Assembly (NCBI GenBank): GCA_037126765.1
Contig: JBBCBC010000012.1
Location: 13,268,001 to 13,332,000 of the forward strand
Direction of reading: 5' to 3'
From: Stenogyne calaminthoides
Taxonomy: Eukaryota; Streptophyta; Magnoliopsida; Lamiales; Lamiaceae
Length of the DNA stretch: 64,000 bases
Shown piece after piece: positions 10,758-22,063 of the stretch (positions are counted from its first letter, which is position 1; each line of letters opens with the position of its first letter). Under the pieces are notes generated by a model, which ran no database searches, had not been told where the DNA came from, and was given only the letters and a program-made list of their open reading frames with translations. A program made the position numbers and the translations under genes.

Positions 10758-11586
10758 TGTTGGGAAATTTAGAGTTTTGATGAAAGTTCTAAAACACATG
10801 TAATAGGACTAGTCAGACCTGTTAGCTGACTGATGTTTTTATTACCAGTTATAGAATACCAGTTGTTAATTATTGTATAGAACAACTGATGTAGAAGATA
10901 GGTCACATATTAAGGGGGAACCTCAATATGTATAGGTCAGATCTGAAGATCAAAAGAACAGCTGATATCCGACAGGCCAGAAGGCAAGAGAAGGACAGAA
11001 GATCAGATCGATCTGACATAGTCAGATATCTCAGCTGAAGTCATGAAGTTCAAATTCAGAAGACTTGAAGATCAGACCAGAAGACCTACATCAGCCGAGT
11101 CTGCTAGTTGAAGCTAAGACAACTGGCACCAGAAGACTCTATCAGGTAGACTGATCAGTTGTGACTGATCAGGTCAGCTCACCAGGTGAAAACTGATGTT
11201 TCACCAAATCATACGTCGATGATCTGAACAAGAAGAATGTCAACCTTAGTTGGTAGAACAACACTGAAAAGTGCTTCTGTTAACCAATAAGAACAAGACA
11301 CGTATGATCGGAGCCGGCAATTACGGGATTTGGTGCTGCTTTCTCTAACGGCTATAAAAGACACTATTCACACTTTCGGCCATGCCGTTTCTGAAGCACG
11401 TCACATCAATCCTGCAAGTCTTCCAAATATAGCCGGAAATTCAAATTGCTCTCCAACGGCTCTTTGATTTCGAGGTCTATAAATATGGGATTACTCTTCA
11501 GAGTGAAGACACGGAAACTATCAAGAAGCTCAAGCTATAATCAAATTTCCGCACGAAGAACACAAACTTGAAGATTATTTTCTAAG
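10758..11586 (+). mobile_element. Truncated 3' LTR of SIRE-like element
   Basis: The first 829 bp of the LTR, matching 785-1640 and 24873-25720, are present, including the TATAAATA box at 11478-11485. The match stops at TTTTCTAAG (11586) in mid-LTR, so the element has lost its 3' edge and target duplication. Confidence 0.9.
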
Positions 11587-12009
11587 AAATGAAAAAACAA
11601 TTACAAAATGTGCTACTGTGTGTAAAAGACTGCCCTATGATGGAATGAGAAGTGGAGTGTGTCCTGCCCTAGAAATCTCCTCCCCCTTTTTGCTACTGTT
11701 GTTTTCGGGTTTTTTCCTCCTCCCATTTCGAAAGTGCTGCCTTCAATAATAAAATGAAACTGCACTTTTAACTCCCAAATCAACCACGACTTCAGCTTCT
11801 GTTTCTCTGCTTTCATTTGATTGGTGGGCGGCTCACAGCAAGTTGCAAATAGCAAATAGGAATTGAAACAGCTGCTAGCTTTTTCACATTTGATGGGCCG
11901 TGGGGTTGGGCCAATTAAATGGCTGAATTAAGAGTTGTTGGGCCTCTTATTTGAATTTTTCTCATTGGGCCGTGAGCTATTTTTCCTGCTGCCCAACCAT
12001 TTTGTTTCA
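11587..12009. other. Unassigned stretch, host or old repeat
   Basis: About 420 bp lie between the broken LTR and the hAT target site. A minus-strand frame of 80 codons (11613-11855) is open but shows no family I recognise. GGGCC-containing repeats near 11895-11960 resemble plant promoter or intergenic DNA. Nothing is assigned. Confidence 0.4.
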
Positions 12010-12649
12010 TTCATAAGTAGAGATGTTCACGGTTCCGGAACCGCCGTTTCCGGTTCCGAACCGGGGGTTCCAAAATTCTGGGAGGGGGAACCGGAACCGA
12101 ACCGTGGCCAAGGCGGTTTCGGTTCAGTTCGGCCAGGTTTTTTTTTCTTTTTTTTTCATATATTTTTTCTTGTGTTTCTTAGTTTTTTGGATCTAAAATT
12201 TGAAGGAATGTATAGATAGATCATGAAATTGGACATTGTTATTGTTAATATGAGAATTTAAATTGAAGATTACATTAATAATTGAACTATTATAAATTAG
12301 TAGCTATTACAAAGTAATTGAACTATTACAAAATAGTAGTTCTAACTTAAAATAAGCTAGTAATCTACTATTACAAATTAATTGAACTATTACAAATTTA
12401 CAAATTACAAAGTGAACTATATCGAATTAGTAATTACAATTACAACTTAAAATTTTAAACTTTACAAAATAAATTTGGGGGAGGGGGGGATTTAAAGTAA
12501 TTGGACTTGAGCTTAAATTTAAGAAATAAACTTAGAAATTCTAAGTTTGAAACTTAAAATTAAGTTGCCTACGTATCCAAATAGGAATCAAAGTCCACGT
12601 AGTTCTCTTACCTCAAACTTACCTCGTTGATTTGGATCGATTCGATTCT

Positions 12650-14859
12650 TCATGCATCACTTCCGGTGGTAGTTTCTTCGGAGCTATCTTGATCATCATT
12701 ATCAATTAATTCTTGACTTCTCTTTTCGGCTCTTACCCAATCATCAAGCAAGCATTGGTTTTCCACGTTTTCAACGGTCATATTCGATCTCGTTCCATCC
12801 AAAGTGTAGCCTCCCAAACTAAAAGCTTGTTCAACGGCAACGGTTGAGGCGGGAGATGCAAAAATTTCTCTTGCTAGCATTGACAATATTGGATAGATAT
12901 TTTTCATCCTCGACCACCACTTTAGTATATTAAAAGTAGTGTTGTCTTAATCTTCATCAAGCGAACAAATGAAGAGGATAAATAATGATCAAGTTCGTAA
13001 TAAGGGTTAGAAGTAGACCTTGGACGTTTTTGAGAACGCTCATCATAAAAACCCGTTAATATATCTTCTTCTTGACTCATAGAAGAGCCACCACCAAAAT
13101 TTTCTTCAAAACCGGGACCACTATATTCTCTAAATAAAGACATTAAAGTAACTTTAATCCGATTATCAATCTCTTCCGAATTAGGATATACATCATCTTC
13201 ACCCATGACCATATGTCTATTAGGAAATAAATAATTATAATACATATTTAACATCATTATTAATCCATCCAATCTTACTCTAGGATCAAACACTTTAGCA
13301 ACCAAGAATAGATCGGGAATATTTGTAAAATATTTTTTCCATTTTTGCATCATAGAGAAAGTAGCACCACTTAATAAAGGATTTGTAATATTTTTATTTA
13401 ACACATGAGCAACTTTAATACAATAATCAAGCGCTAAATTACTAGTAGGATAATAAACACCGGATAACACTTTTGTGGAATCATTAAAAATTCCCAAAAT
13501 TTTACACAAAGAAGTGCATGAATCCCAATATTGAGGATATAAACGAATACCACAATTTTCTTGAGTAAAAAATGTACATAAAGCGTCTTTATAATCCATA
13601 GACTCCTTTAACAATTTATAGGTGGAATTCCAACGAGTTGACACATCAAGAGAAATTTTTTTGGGATGCATATTGTATTTTCTACAAAAAACTTTCCATT
13701 TTTTCAACAATTTTGAATGTCTCGACATATAATAAATAGCGGATCTAATAGGACCAACTTGTTCTTTCAAAGCATCTAAATCATCTTGAACACATAAATT
13801 TAAAATATGACACATACATCTAACATGAAAAAAATTTCCACCAAGATATGGTTGACAAATATTTGTAAGATCTTCAATAGTAGCTGTATTTGCACTAGCA
13901 TTATCAAAACCAATAGAAAATATTTTTTTAGTAAGAGCATACTCATTTAAAATATCATGCAATTTATCTCTAATATTAACGGCATTGTGTTCCGTATCAA
14001 AATCTCTATAAGCAATCAATCTTTTTTTAAGAGTCCACGAATCATCAATCCAAGTGCATGTAACTCCTATATAACTATGCTTTTGAAAATTATCACTCCA
14101 AATATCCGCACATATACAAACTTTAACATTTAAATCGGCAAATAGATTAATAAAAGTGTATTTATACTCATAAACAACTTTAGCAACATCACGAGTAGTA
14201 GTATGACGTGAAACTTTTTTTGCCGCGGGTTGAAGACCAAGGTTAACAAAATCATTCCAAAAGGGATTATCGGCAAATTGAAAAGGAAGGTGTTGTGTGC
14301 ACACAAATTTAGCTAACAATTTTCTATATTTCATTTGATCAAATGTAAATAGAGAAGTGGGGTTACTTACCTCGCCTTGAACTCCACCACCGCCACCGAT
14401 TGGCGTAAATCCACACGGTTGTGCTTGGTTTGAACTAATTCCAACTCTATCCGGGTGAATTTTTTTCAAATGCTTCTCGAATGTTCCATACCCCCCTCCT
14501 TTGACAAAAGAATATATTTTCTCACAATAGTTGCAATGAACTTTAATAGTACCATCCTCGTTGATCACTTTATTAAAGTGACGTGCAAAAATATCCGACT
14601 TAAGTTGAGCTCGACTTGGAGTTGGGGTTGGAGTTGGCTCGGCATTGGAGTCGGTTGGGTGATTTTGACTTTCTTGAGTAGGACGTCGTGGACCTCGTGG
14701 TATAGCATCATCTTCAAGAGGATTCTCATAACCGGGACCAAGTGTGGCCTCAATATCATCTAAACTCCACTCGATCGGTGCTGGTGGTTGTGGAAGACGA
14801 ACGGAAGAGGTGGAAGAAGCTTTGCCTTTACCCTTACCCTTGCTTTGATGGCTTGCCAT
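12650..14859 (-). pseudogene. hAT transposase with BED zinc finger, one frameshift
   Basis: The start at 14859 opens a 645-codon frame. It has a basic, Pro-rich N-terminus and a BED zinc finger near residues 105-140 (CNYC...HLKKIH). The hAT catalytic core follows, with ICADIWSD, then SIGFDNASAN (second Asp), RCMCHILNLC (the Cys/His motif), STRWNSTY, and the region before the third acidic residue (VAKVFDPRVRLDGL). Near 12958 a one-base shift moves the reading into another frame that has one TAA and then continues to the dimerisation domain (ASPASTVAVEQAFSLGG, 12650-12907). Intact proteins of this kind excise and reinsert the element in the nucleus. The break makes this copy probably non-autonomous, though a sequencing error at the shift cannot be excluded. 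Confidence 0.9.
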
Positions 14860-15065
14860 AATATGTATGTAAGTGTATATGTAAATAATATATGTATGTA
14901 AGTGTAGTGTAATATACTAATATGTATGTAAGTGTAGTGTAATATACTAATATGTAGTATAGTAGTATAGTGTAATATATAGTGTATATAATATATAGTG
15001 TAATATAATATGTAGTGTATTATGATATATAGTTTAGTGTAATATACTAATATATAAATTATAGT
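14860..15065. repeat. AT-rich short tandem repeats in hAT 5' untranslated region
   Basis: Irregular repeats of units such as GTATGTAAGTGTAGTGTAAT and AATATACTAATATG lie upstream of the transposase start on the minus strand. They are simple-sequence expansion inside the element. Confidence 0.7.
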
Positions 15066-15599
15066 GTAGTGTAGTGTATGTAATATGTAAGTAATGTAAA
15101 TAATATGTAAATAATAAACATTGAGAATTGAGTGAGAGTTGAGACTTGAGAGAGAGATGAGAAGAAAGTAATGAGTTGAATAACTTTGGGGTGAATTTTG
15201 GAGTGGAATGAGGTGGTATTTATAGATGAAATCTTGAAAAAAAAAAAAAAACGGTCGAAACCGTCGGTTCGAACCGGAATCGGCGGTTCCACGGTTCGAA
15301 CCGGCGGTTCCTGTAACGGCTCTTTAATCTCAGCCGTTGGATCTCAACGACTCTTTAATCTGGGCCGTTGGATCTCAACGGCTACAATTTTCAAAATTGG
15401 AGGCGGTTTCGGTTCAAACCGGCGGTTCTGGTTTGGAACTGGCGGTTCTGGTTCGAACCGGCGGTTCCCGGTTCTGGTTTTGCTAGAACCGGAACCGAAC
15501 CGTGGGTTTTACAGTTTCGGTTCGGAACCGAAACCGCGGAACCGGCAGTTCCGGTTCGGTTTGAGCATGCCTATTCATAAGTAGAGCTCCCGAACTTCA

Positions 15600-16753
15600 A
15601 TTTATTCGATTATTTTTTTGTTGGAATCCTCTTTTCAACGAGCTTCATATGGCTCAACTCTCTTCTCCAATACCCTTCTGGATCAAGATACGCTCATCTG
15701 GCACTTTGCCCCAAATGGCAAATATAATGTAAAATCTGCATATCATTTGGCGACTGTTGGCAGAAAATTGGGATTTTAGGGTGACAAATTGGAAGACGCT
15801 GTGGAAGGCTCAGGTGCCGCCAAAAATAAAAGCTTTTTATTGGTGGTTGTGCAGAGGTTGGGTAGCGGTTCGATCAAAATTGAGTCGGTGGTATCCTGGT
15901 ATGTCGCTAGCTTGCCTGGTTTGTGAAGAGCCTGGTATGAGGGAGTCTATTTGGCATCTTTTTGTTGATTGCAAATCAGTCATTAAATGTTGGAAGATGG
16001 AGAACCAGTGGGAAACGATCAATGCTCTGTGTTACAAGGTTGAAGATCACTCTGAGCTCGTTTTGTGTTTCCTACATCAGCTGCCAGTGGACGAAGTAGG
16101 ACGTGTTATGGCTGTCACGTGGGCTATCTGGCGAGGGCGAAACCAGAAGGTTTGGGAAGGTAGGGGATATCATGGGAGGCGCAAATCTCGGCTACCAGCT
16201 TTCTGTCAGAGTGGCGTGCTGCTTGTCTTCAGTCGCGAACACCAGAAATCGTTGAGGTAAAAAATGGTGGCATCCGCCACCGGACCCTCAGTTTAAAATT
16301 AACGTGGATGCTAGTGTTTTTTTAGGAATCATTGCAAATAAGGCTGGGTATTGTTCTCCGGGACTCTTCAGGGAAGTGTATTGCTCCCCGCACTCTTCAT
16401 TGGAGTGGTTTGACGAGTGTGGACGAGGGAGAAGCCTGGGGATTATGCGAGGCGGTGAAATGGAGATCAATCAGGGTCTTACGGGGGTCGTGTTCGAGAC
16501 GGATGCACAGCGCATCAGCAATACAGTAAACACAACGGTCCTAGATGAGTCGCTGTTTGGAGACTATATCAAGGTAATTAGGCGGTTCTTGGAAGAATTT
16601 AGCAGTTTCAAGGTTTGTTGGGTATCTCGAAATGCCAATATGGTGGCATATGCTCTTGCTCGGAACTCTCGCTGTTTTGAAAGTCCCTATTGTTGGGTCG
16701 AACATTCAAACTTTGTGGATGACCTTCTCGACATTTGTCGTTCGTGCTTGTAA
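15600..16753 (+). pseudogene. LINE-derived zf-RVT and RNase H (RVT_3) remnant
   Basis: Around 15690-15760 the reading DTLIWHFAPNGKYNVKSAYH is typical of the region after plant LINE reverse transcriptases. At 15800-15990 comes the zinc-binding zf-RVT motif (KIKAFYWWLCRG, CLVCEEPGMRESIWHLFVDC). At 16290-16740 an RNase H-like domain follows (INVDAS; GIVLRDSSGK and EGEAWGLCEA in another frame; FETDAQ; VSRNANMVAYALAR) and ends at TAA 16751. Several frameshifts break it and the upstream endonuclease-RT part is absent. The hAT element inserted just left of it. Confidence 0.8.
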
Positions 16754-16899
16754 TTGTGCTTTCCTTTAAAAAAAAGACATATAAATGACTAAATAAGTAT
16801 CCATTTAAATAGATAGCAAATATTAGCTAAAATTAAATGATTGGTACATGCAAAGGAAGTAATAAGAAAATGGAAAATAAGTTTAATAGAATAACTTTG

Positions 16900-17240
16900 T
16901 GACATGAGACCGGTAGGTGAGTCACAATTAATGCAACTAGTAAGGAGGGTAGATAAGTCACATTCCTTTCCAATCCTTGGCACGTATAAATCATCCACCT
17001 ACTTCATTTTTCTTCAATGGAGATCCTCTTGTTGCATAAAATTTAATTTCAAGCTACTTCTTTTCAAGAAAAAAAAATGCAACAATTAATTGATTAGTAC
17101 AATATGTTGGAGTTATGGCAACATAGCAACAATTAATGTTGTTACATATGGAGCATTGGAGCTGCAAGGAGATATCTCCATTGATTGTTTCTAGGTCACA
17201 TATGAATTAGGAAGTCTAAATTGGGACTAAAATGATTCCC
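16900..17240. repeat. Segment duplicated near the CDK-like locus (partner 48925-49240)
   Basis: GGTAGGTGAGTCACA, a GATAAGTCACA-type stretch, CCAATCCTTGGCA and CTGCAAGGAGATAT occur in the same order at 48930-49215, with small gaps. Each copy lies on the side of the kinase sequence beyond its 3' end. This marks 16.9-18.4 kb as a decayed paralogous copy of the 48.9-51.2 kb locus. Confidence 0.75.
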
Positions 17241-17392
17241 GATGGAGATTCGTTGTGTTAATAAAATTTTATATGGTTAAAAATCTGGTTGGGTCAGTTA
17301 ATTACTGTGTAATTCAAGGTTATTTTAAATCACAATTTCTTTCTATAAATGCAAGAATCTCTGAAGATCTTTCTCTAAATATTCAATCACAA

Positions 17393-17442
17393 TGAAAACA
17401 CCGCCATTCACGTCCATAACAACTTCTTCAAATTTTACGTAT
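17393..17442 (-). pseudogene. 50-bp relic of the CDK-like kinase gene
   Basis: This 50-bp piece matches 50154-50203 in the larger kinase copy (both contain CACGTCCATAAC and CTTCTTCAAATTTTACG). It encodes, on the minus strand, part of the segment around the EEAVMDVHGGVFVV region of the kinase N-lobe. The rest of the kinase is gone. Flanks on both sides (16900-17240 and parts of 17700-18150) also match the larger locus, so it is a gutted duplicate and not a random match. Confidence 0.7.
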
Positions 17443-18694
17443 CCGGAGGCGCTTCGACACGGACGCGGACGGGCGGCGGCACTTCAACGCCATTGTCACG
17501 AGGCAGCGCCGCTTCGAAGTCCACTTCCATATTCTGCAGCTCCAAGTCACCAGTAGGACGGGTTTGAGCGCGCCAAAAAAAAAGATGTGAAATAGGAGCT
17601 AATAGCATTATACATCCCGACGCGTAGGTCTTCTTGATCATTAACATTCTGAGATAGCATTTTACATGTGAGATTAGTTTATTATAGGCGAGAGTTTAAT
17701 TGACACCGAGAAAGAATGATAGTATACGCTAGCTACAACTACAAGTGAAGTCGGTCTCATGTGCATCCACATACACCGTGCACTCATAGTGAATTTCAGA
17801 ATTGTGCAATTTGTTATACTGAAAGATTCAACTTATTTACACTGATCGTGAATTATTTTTTCATATTAATAGATACACGGTTCTGTGTAAACAAATTGCA
17901 TCTTTTAATATATAACAAGTTGCATATTTTAAAAATACATTATGAATGCACAGTGCACTTGGATGCATAATCTAGTTGAATTGGGTTTTATGCAGACTAA
18001 CGTGATTTCGCCACATAGGCTGAATTAGGTTTACTAATATATAATATTAAGATGTGGTAATTAATCCAATATTCAATAGAAGTGCACTTTGAGTATGGAT
18101 TTATTTCAGGAAATTAATATTCACTAATGGATATCTATCTAGACGGTTATTTAATTATCTGTGAAATTTGTAATATCTCATAATTAAACTCTTGAGAGTA
18201 GAAGGGAGCGATACATATAGTACAAGTCTTGCGATGTATATATTTATAAGATACACTTGCACGAACCAAATACGCAATATCTCATAATTAAACTCTTGAG
18301 AGTAGAAGAGAGCGGAATACACAAAGACAACAATCACTTCCACAAATATCTCAATAGACTACCAACCAAATACGTAAATTAACTGCAGAAATAAATACAC
18401 AATAACACCAATAATTTTTACGTGAAAAACTCCTTTACAAGAGGGTAAAAAACCACGGGACCCAGTCCAGGAAATACTCCACTATATCAAATGGGAATTA
18501 CACAGTTTCCTTCTCTGTCACAAATAGAGGAATCAACACCAATATCATCAAATTATTCTCAAGAATACTATTCTTGGCACATACAATGAGATATGAAAGA
18601 GAGGAAGCTAAATAGTACAAAAGGAATAAATATACCAATTTCCCTTTGTACCTCTTGGAGATGAATAATGAGAATCCACTCCAATCAAAATGAA
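17443..18694. other. Non-coding remnant with short direct repeat
   Basis: A GC-richer patch (17447-17575) of unknown origin is followed by AT-rich DNA. A direct repeat of about 38 bp containing CTCATAATTAAACTCTTGAG occurs at about 18174 and 18278. Around 18120-18160 the sequence TGGATATCTATCTAGACGG resembles 50790-50810 upstream of the kinase gene. The part 18350-18690 looks like degraded retroelement non-coding DNA but I cannot assign it. Confidence 0.45.
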
Positions 18695-18772
18695 GAGCAC
18701 GTCACCACGAATTACTTTAGTAAAATATTCATCAACTTGTTGCCCATGGTGGATTCTATCCAGTAACGTTGG

Positions 18773-20396
18773 TCAAAGTGTCAATGCTTCAAGCTTTGCT
18801 GTTACCAGTCCGTGTTCAACGAGTTCTATATTCATTATTTGCAGGTCAAGTAACTCTGGTTTTTGAATCAAGGTCCTAGCTACCACTTTCTCTATTGACT
18901 TTCGGCTCAATGCATCTGCTACCACATTCACATTACTTGGATGATAGTTGATAACACAATCATAATCTTTCACAAGCTCTAGTCAACTTGGCTTCCTCAT
19001 GTTCCACTCTTTCTGGGTAAAGAAGTATTTCAAACTTTTATGATCAGTGTAGATTTCACAATGTTCCCTATACAGATAATGTCTCCAAATTTTAAGTGCA
19101 AATACCATTGCTGCAAGCTCCAAATCATGTGTAGGATAGTTCTTCTCGTATTCTTTCAACTGTCGGGAGGCATACGCTATAACTTTATCATTTTGCATTA
19201 GAACACACCCGAGGCCATTCTTCAAAGCATCACTGTACACTTTGAAACCTCCAGTCCCTGTTGGAATTGTTAAGACAGGTGCTGATGTAAGTCGTTTTTT
19301 CATCTCTTGAAAGCTCTGTTCACATGCCTCTGTCCATTTATTAGTCACATTCTTTCTGGTCAACTGTGTCAAGAGAGAAGCAATTTTGGAGAATCCCTCC
19401 ACACTTAGGTCAACCAAAATTCTTGCTCCTGATATCACATGTCCCAAGAAAACCACTCGATCTATCCAGAATTCACATTTCTTGAATTTTGCATACAACT
19501 GCTTTTCTTTCAAAACTTCTAACACCTTCCTCAAATGTACTGCATGGTCTTTTTCCGTCTTGGAATAAATCAGAATATCGTCAATGAATACAATTACAAA
19601 TCTATCCAGAAAGTCTTTAAATACCCTATTCATCAAGTCCATGAAAGCTGCTAGGGCATTCGTCAGTCCAAATGGCATCACCAGAAATTCATAATGTCCA
19701 AACCTTGTACTGAATTCGGTTTTAAGTATATCTTCTTCTTTTATCTTCAGCTGATGGTACCCTGATCGCAAGTCAATCTTCGAAAAGATAGATGCACCTT
19801 GGAGTTGATCAAATAAATCATCAATTCGAGGAAAAGGATATTTGTTCTTGATTGTGATTTTGTTCAGCTCCCGATAATCTATACACATCCTCAATGTGCC
19901 ATCTTTATTTCGGACAAACAAAATTGGCGCTCCCCATGATGAAAAACTAGGTTGAATGAAGACCTTCTCCAATATTTCTTGCAGCTGTACTTTTAGTTCT
20001 TTCAATTCAGTTGGCGCCATTCTATAGGGTGATTTTGAAATCGTTGAAACCCCTAGTTGCAACTCAATCACAAATTCAATCTCACAATCTGGTGGTAAAC
20101 CTGGAAGGTCATTTGGAAACACCTCTGGAAATTCTTGCACAATAGGTATGTCATTAACAGCTGAACAACGTTGCCCTTCAATATTCATTACACTCACCAA
20201 ATAAACCCTCACAACCACTTTCCAGTAATATCTGTACTTTGACCGCTGATATTACTGGAACTCAGAAGCTCTTCTTTATGCCAACAAAAGTAAATGACTC
20301 ATCTCCCATTGGCTGAAACGTAATACCCTTTTTCTGACAGTCAATTGTAGCACCATATTTTGATAACCAGTCCATCCCCAATATCACATCGTAATC
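18773..20396 (-). pseudogene. Gypsy protease end, reverse transcriptase and RNase H
   Basis: After the CACTA element the sense resumes at DYDVILGMDWLSKYGATIDC, with breaks near 20262-20220. The RT domain then runs from 20218: MCIDYRELNKIT, KIDLRSGYHQ, MPFGLTNALAAF and the catalytic VIVFIDDILIYS. Immediately after GHVISG about 30 codons normally present (the SFLGLAGYYRRF region) are missing in frame, giving ARILVDLSV then EGFSKIASLLTQLTR. RNase H follows (VYSDALKNGLGCVLMQ, THDLELAAMVFALKIWRHYL) and a shifted piece with NVVADALSRK at 18773-18973. The in-frame loss of the RT connection segment plus frame breaks make it non-functional. Confidence 0.9.
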
Positions 20397-20399
20397 ATT

Positions 20400-22063
20400 C
20401 ACTACTACACATTTAAGTTTGCACAGCTCCACTTGGACAGCTATTTTTTCAAACAGCTCTCCAAAATATAGCTTGGAGAGCGATTTTAATAAAAAAAAAA
20501 AATTTAAAATAGACAGCGGTTCAAAACCGTTGTCCAAGATAAAAACTTAGAGACCGGTTATAAACCGCTGTGCAATGCACCAAGGAACCAGCTTGGACAG
20601 AGGTTTCGAACCACTGTGTAAGTGCATAGAGCGGTTGTGAACCGCTGTGTAAGCTCATTTCCTCCTCTCTGCTCGCGCACCCCTGTAGTTAATCATAAAG
20701 TAGGAATTGAGCCTGATTAATATAACATAAACTTTCAAACACTGAGTAGAAATTAATTAATTTCCATTACTGAATAAGAAACGTTTAATTAAAAAAAAAA
20801 GGAATATTTTTGCAATAACTAATAAAAACAAACTAAAATTAAAAACAAGCCCATCTCGTATTGAGAAATACAATGAAAAATATATATAAATTAAAATCAA
20901 TAATTTCCATCTCGTATTATTTAGATAGAAAAGTATTATTTGTTTAAATTGAACAGTATTACTTCTTTAGATAGAAAGATATAACTTGTTTAAAGAAAAA
21001 TATTACTTATTTAGATAAAAAAAAGTATTACTTGTTTAAAGAAAAATATTACTTACTTAGATAGAAAAGTATTACTTGTTTAGAAGGAAAAATATTACAA
21101 GTTTAAAAAAAAGGTAGTAGTTTTTTTAAAAAAACAAGTAAAAAATATAATTTAATTTAATTTTAATTTAAATTTATATAAAAAAAATTATTATATAAAA
21201 ATGTGATTGAATTAATAAATAAGATAATTGAAATAAAGAATTTTAAAAAAAATATATAAGAAAAAAAATTTAGGATATATAGAATTAATTTCATTAAATA
21301 TTAATTATATGAATAAATATAAAGTTGAGTTCATATTTTTTTAAAAAATATTACTGTTATGCATATACATTGTTGTTGTTGTTATTATTATTATTATTTT
21401 ATTATAACTTGTTTAAAAAAATATTACTTGTTTAAAGAAAAGTATTACTTGTTTAAATAAAAAATGATTACTTGTTTAGATAGAAAGGTATAACTTATTT
21501 AAAGAAAAGTATTACTTATTTAGATGAAAAAATATTATTTGTTAAAAGAAAAATATTACTTATTTAAATAGAAAAGTATTACTTGTTTAGAAGGAAAAAT
21601 ATTACTACAAGTTTAAAAGAAAGGTAGTATTTAAAATAAAAACAAGTAAAAAATATAATTTTAATATAATATAATTTAATTTAAATTTAAATTTAAATTT
21701 ATATAAAAAAATATTATATAAAAATGTGATTGAATTAATAAATAAGATACTTGAAATAAAGAATTTAAAAAAAAAATTGTAAGAAAAAATGATTTTTAGA
21801 ACATATAGAATTAATTTCATTAAATAAACGCAAGAAAGCAAGTGCCCGAGCGGAATTGATCCCCGCTCAGGCGCCCAAGGTCCCGCGTTCGGTTCTAAGC
21901 TTCACTTTTGCACAACGGTTCAAAACCGCTGTCTAAGTCTTTTTTTTTAGACAACGGTTTTTTAACAGCTGTCTAAGCTTAGACAGCTGTTACTTGGACA
22001 ACCCTTATAACCGTTGTCTAAGATCTTTTTTAACAGTTGTGCAAAGTCAAATCTGTATTAGTG
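20400..22063. mobile_element. Non-autonomous CACTA (En/Spm) element, 1,664 bp
   Basis: The ends are CACTACTACACATTTAAG and, read inward from the right, CACTAATACAGATTTGAC. A 3-bp duplication ATT (20397-20399, 22064-22066) flanks them, as expected for CACTA elements. Subterminal zones (20440-20660 and 21905-22050) repeat ACCGCTGT/ACAGCGGT-type words in both orientations. The core is very AT-rich, with two related blocks (about 20930-21300 and 21400-21830) made of TATTACTTGTTTA-type repeats. A GC-rich cassette at 21840-21900 is shared with the element at 63119. No transposase is encoded. Confidence 0.92.
20930..21830. repeat. Duplicated AT-rich block inside CACTA element
   Basis: Two blocks of about 400 bp are in direct repeat. 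Each starts with multiple short units (AAAAGTATTACTTGTTTAG and variants) and continues into the same GTGATTGAATTAATAAATAAG stretch, seen near 21203 and 21727. Confidence 0.75.

Larger units (their letters stand above)
3681..11586 (+). mobile_element. 3' half of a SIRE/Maximus-like Copia retrotransposon
   Basis: In order it holds RT-RNase H (3681-5143), a 2.2-kb spacer, an extra long ORF (7390-10548), a polypurine tract (10744-10757) and the first 829 bp of the 3' LTR (10758-11586). The 5' LTR, gag, protease and integrase are missing and the 3' LTR is cut. The tract AAAAAGGGGGAAATTG running into TGTTGGG, a long LTR, and a large ORF between pol and the 3' LTR are the features of the SIRE/Maximus lineage of Ty1/copia. 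The lineage call is inference from this architecture and the RT sequence. Confidence 0.85.
12018..15573 (-). mobile_element. Complete hAT (Ac-like) DNA transposon, 3,556 bp
   Basis: The perfect 8-bp target duplication TTCATAAG (12010-12017 and 15574-15581) flanks imperfect terminal inverted repeats: TAGAGATGTTCACGG at the left, and TAGGCATGCTCAAAC as the reverse complement of the right end. Both subterminal regions (about 12027-12145 and 15250-15570) are packed with short GGTTCCGG/CGGTTC/GAACCG words on both strands, the usual form of hAT transposase-binding arrays. The transposase gene is on the minus strand. The perfect duplication and near-complete ORF suggest fairly recent insertion. Confidence 0.95.

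Noticed and set aside
11613..11855. 80-codon minus-strand frame
   Set aside because: No recognisable family, no splice or promoter context. Probably chance in non-coding DNA.
15198..15584. 128-codon plus-strand frame rich in GSNRRF-type repeats
   Set aside because: It translates the GGTTCCGG subterminal array of the hAT element and is not a gene.
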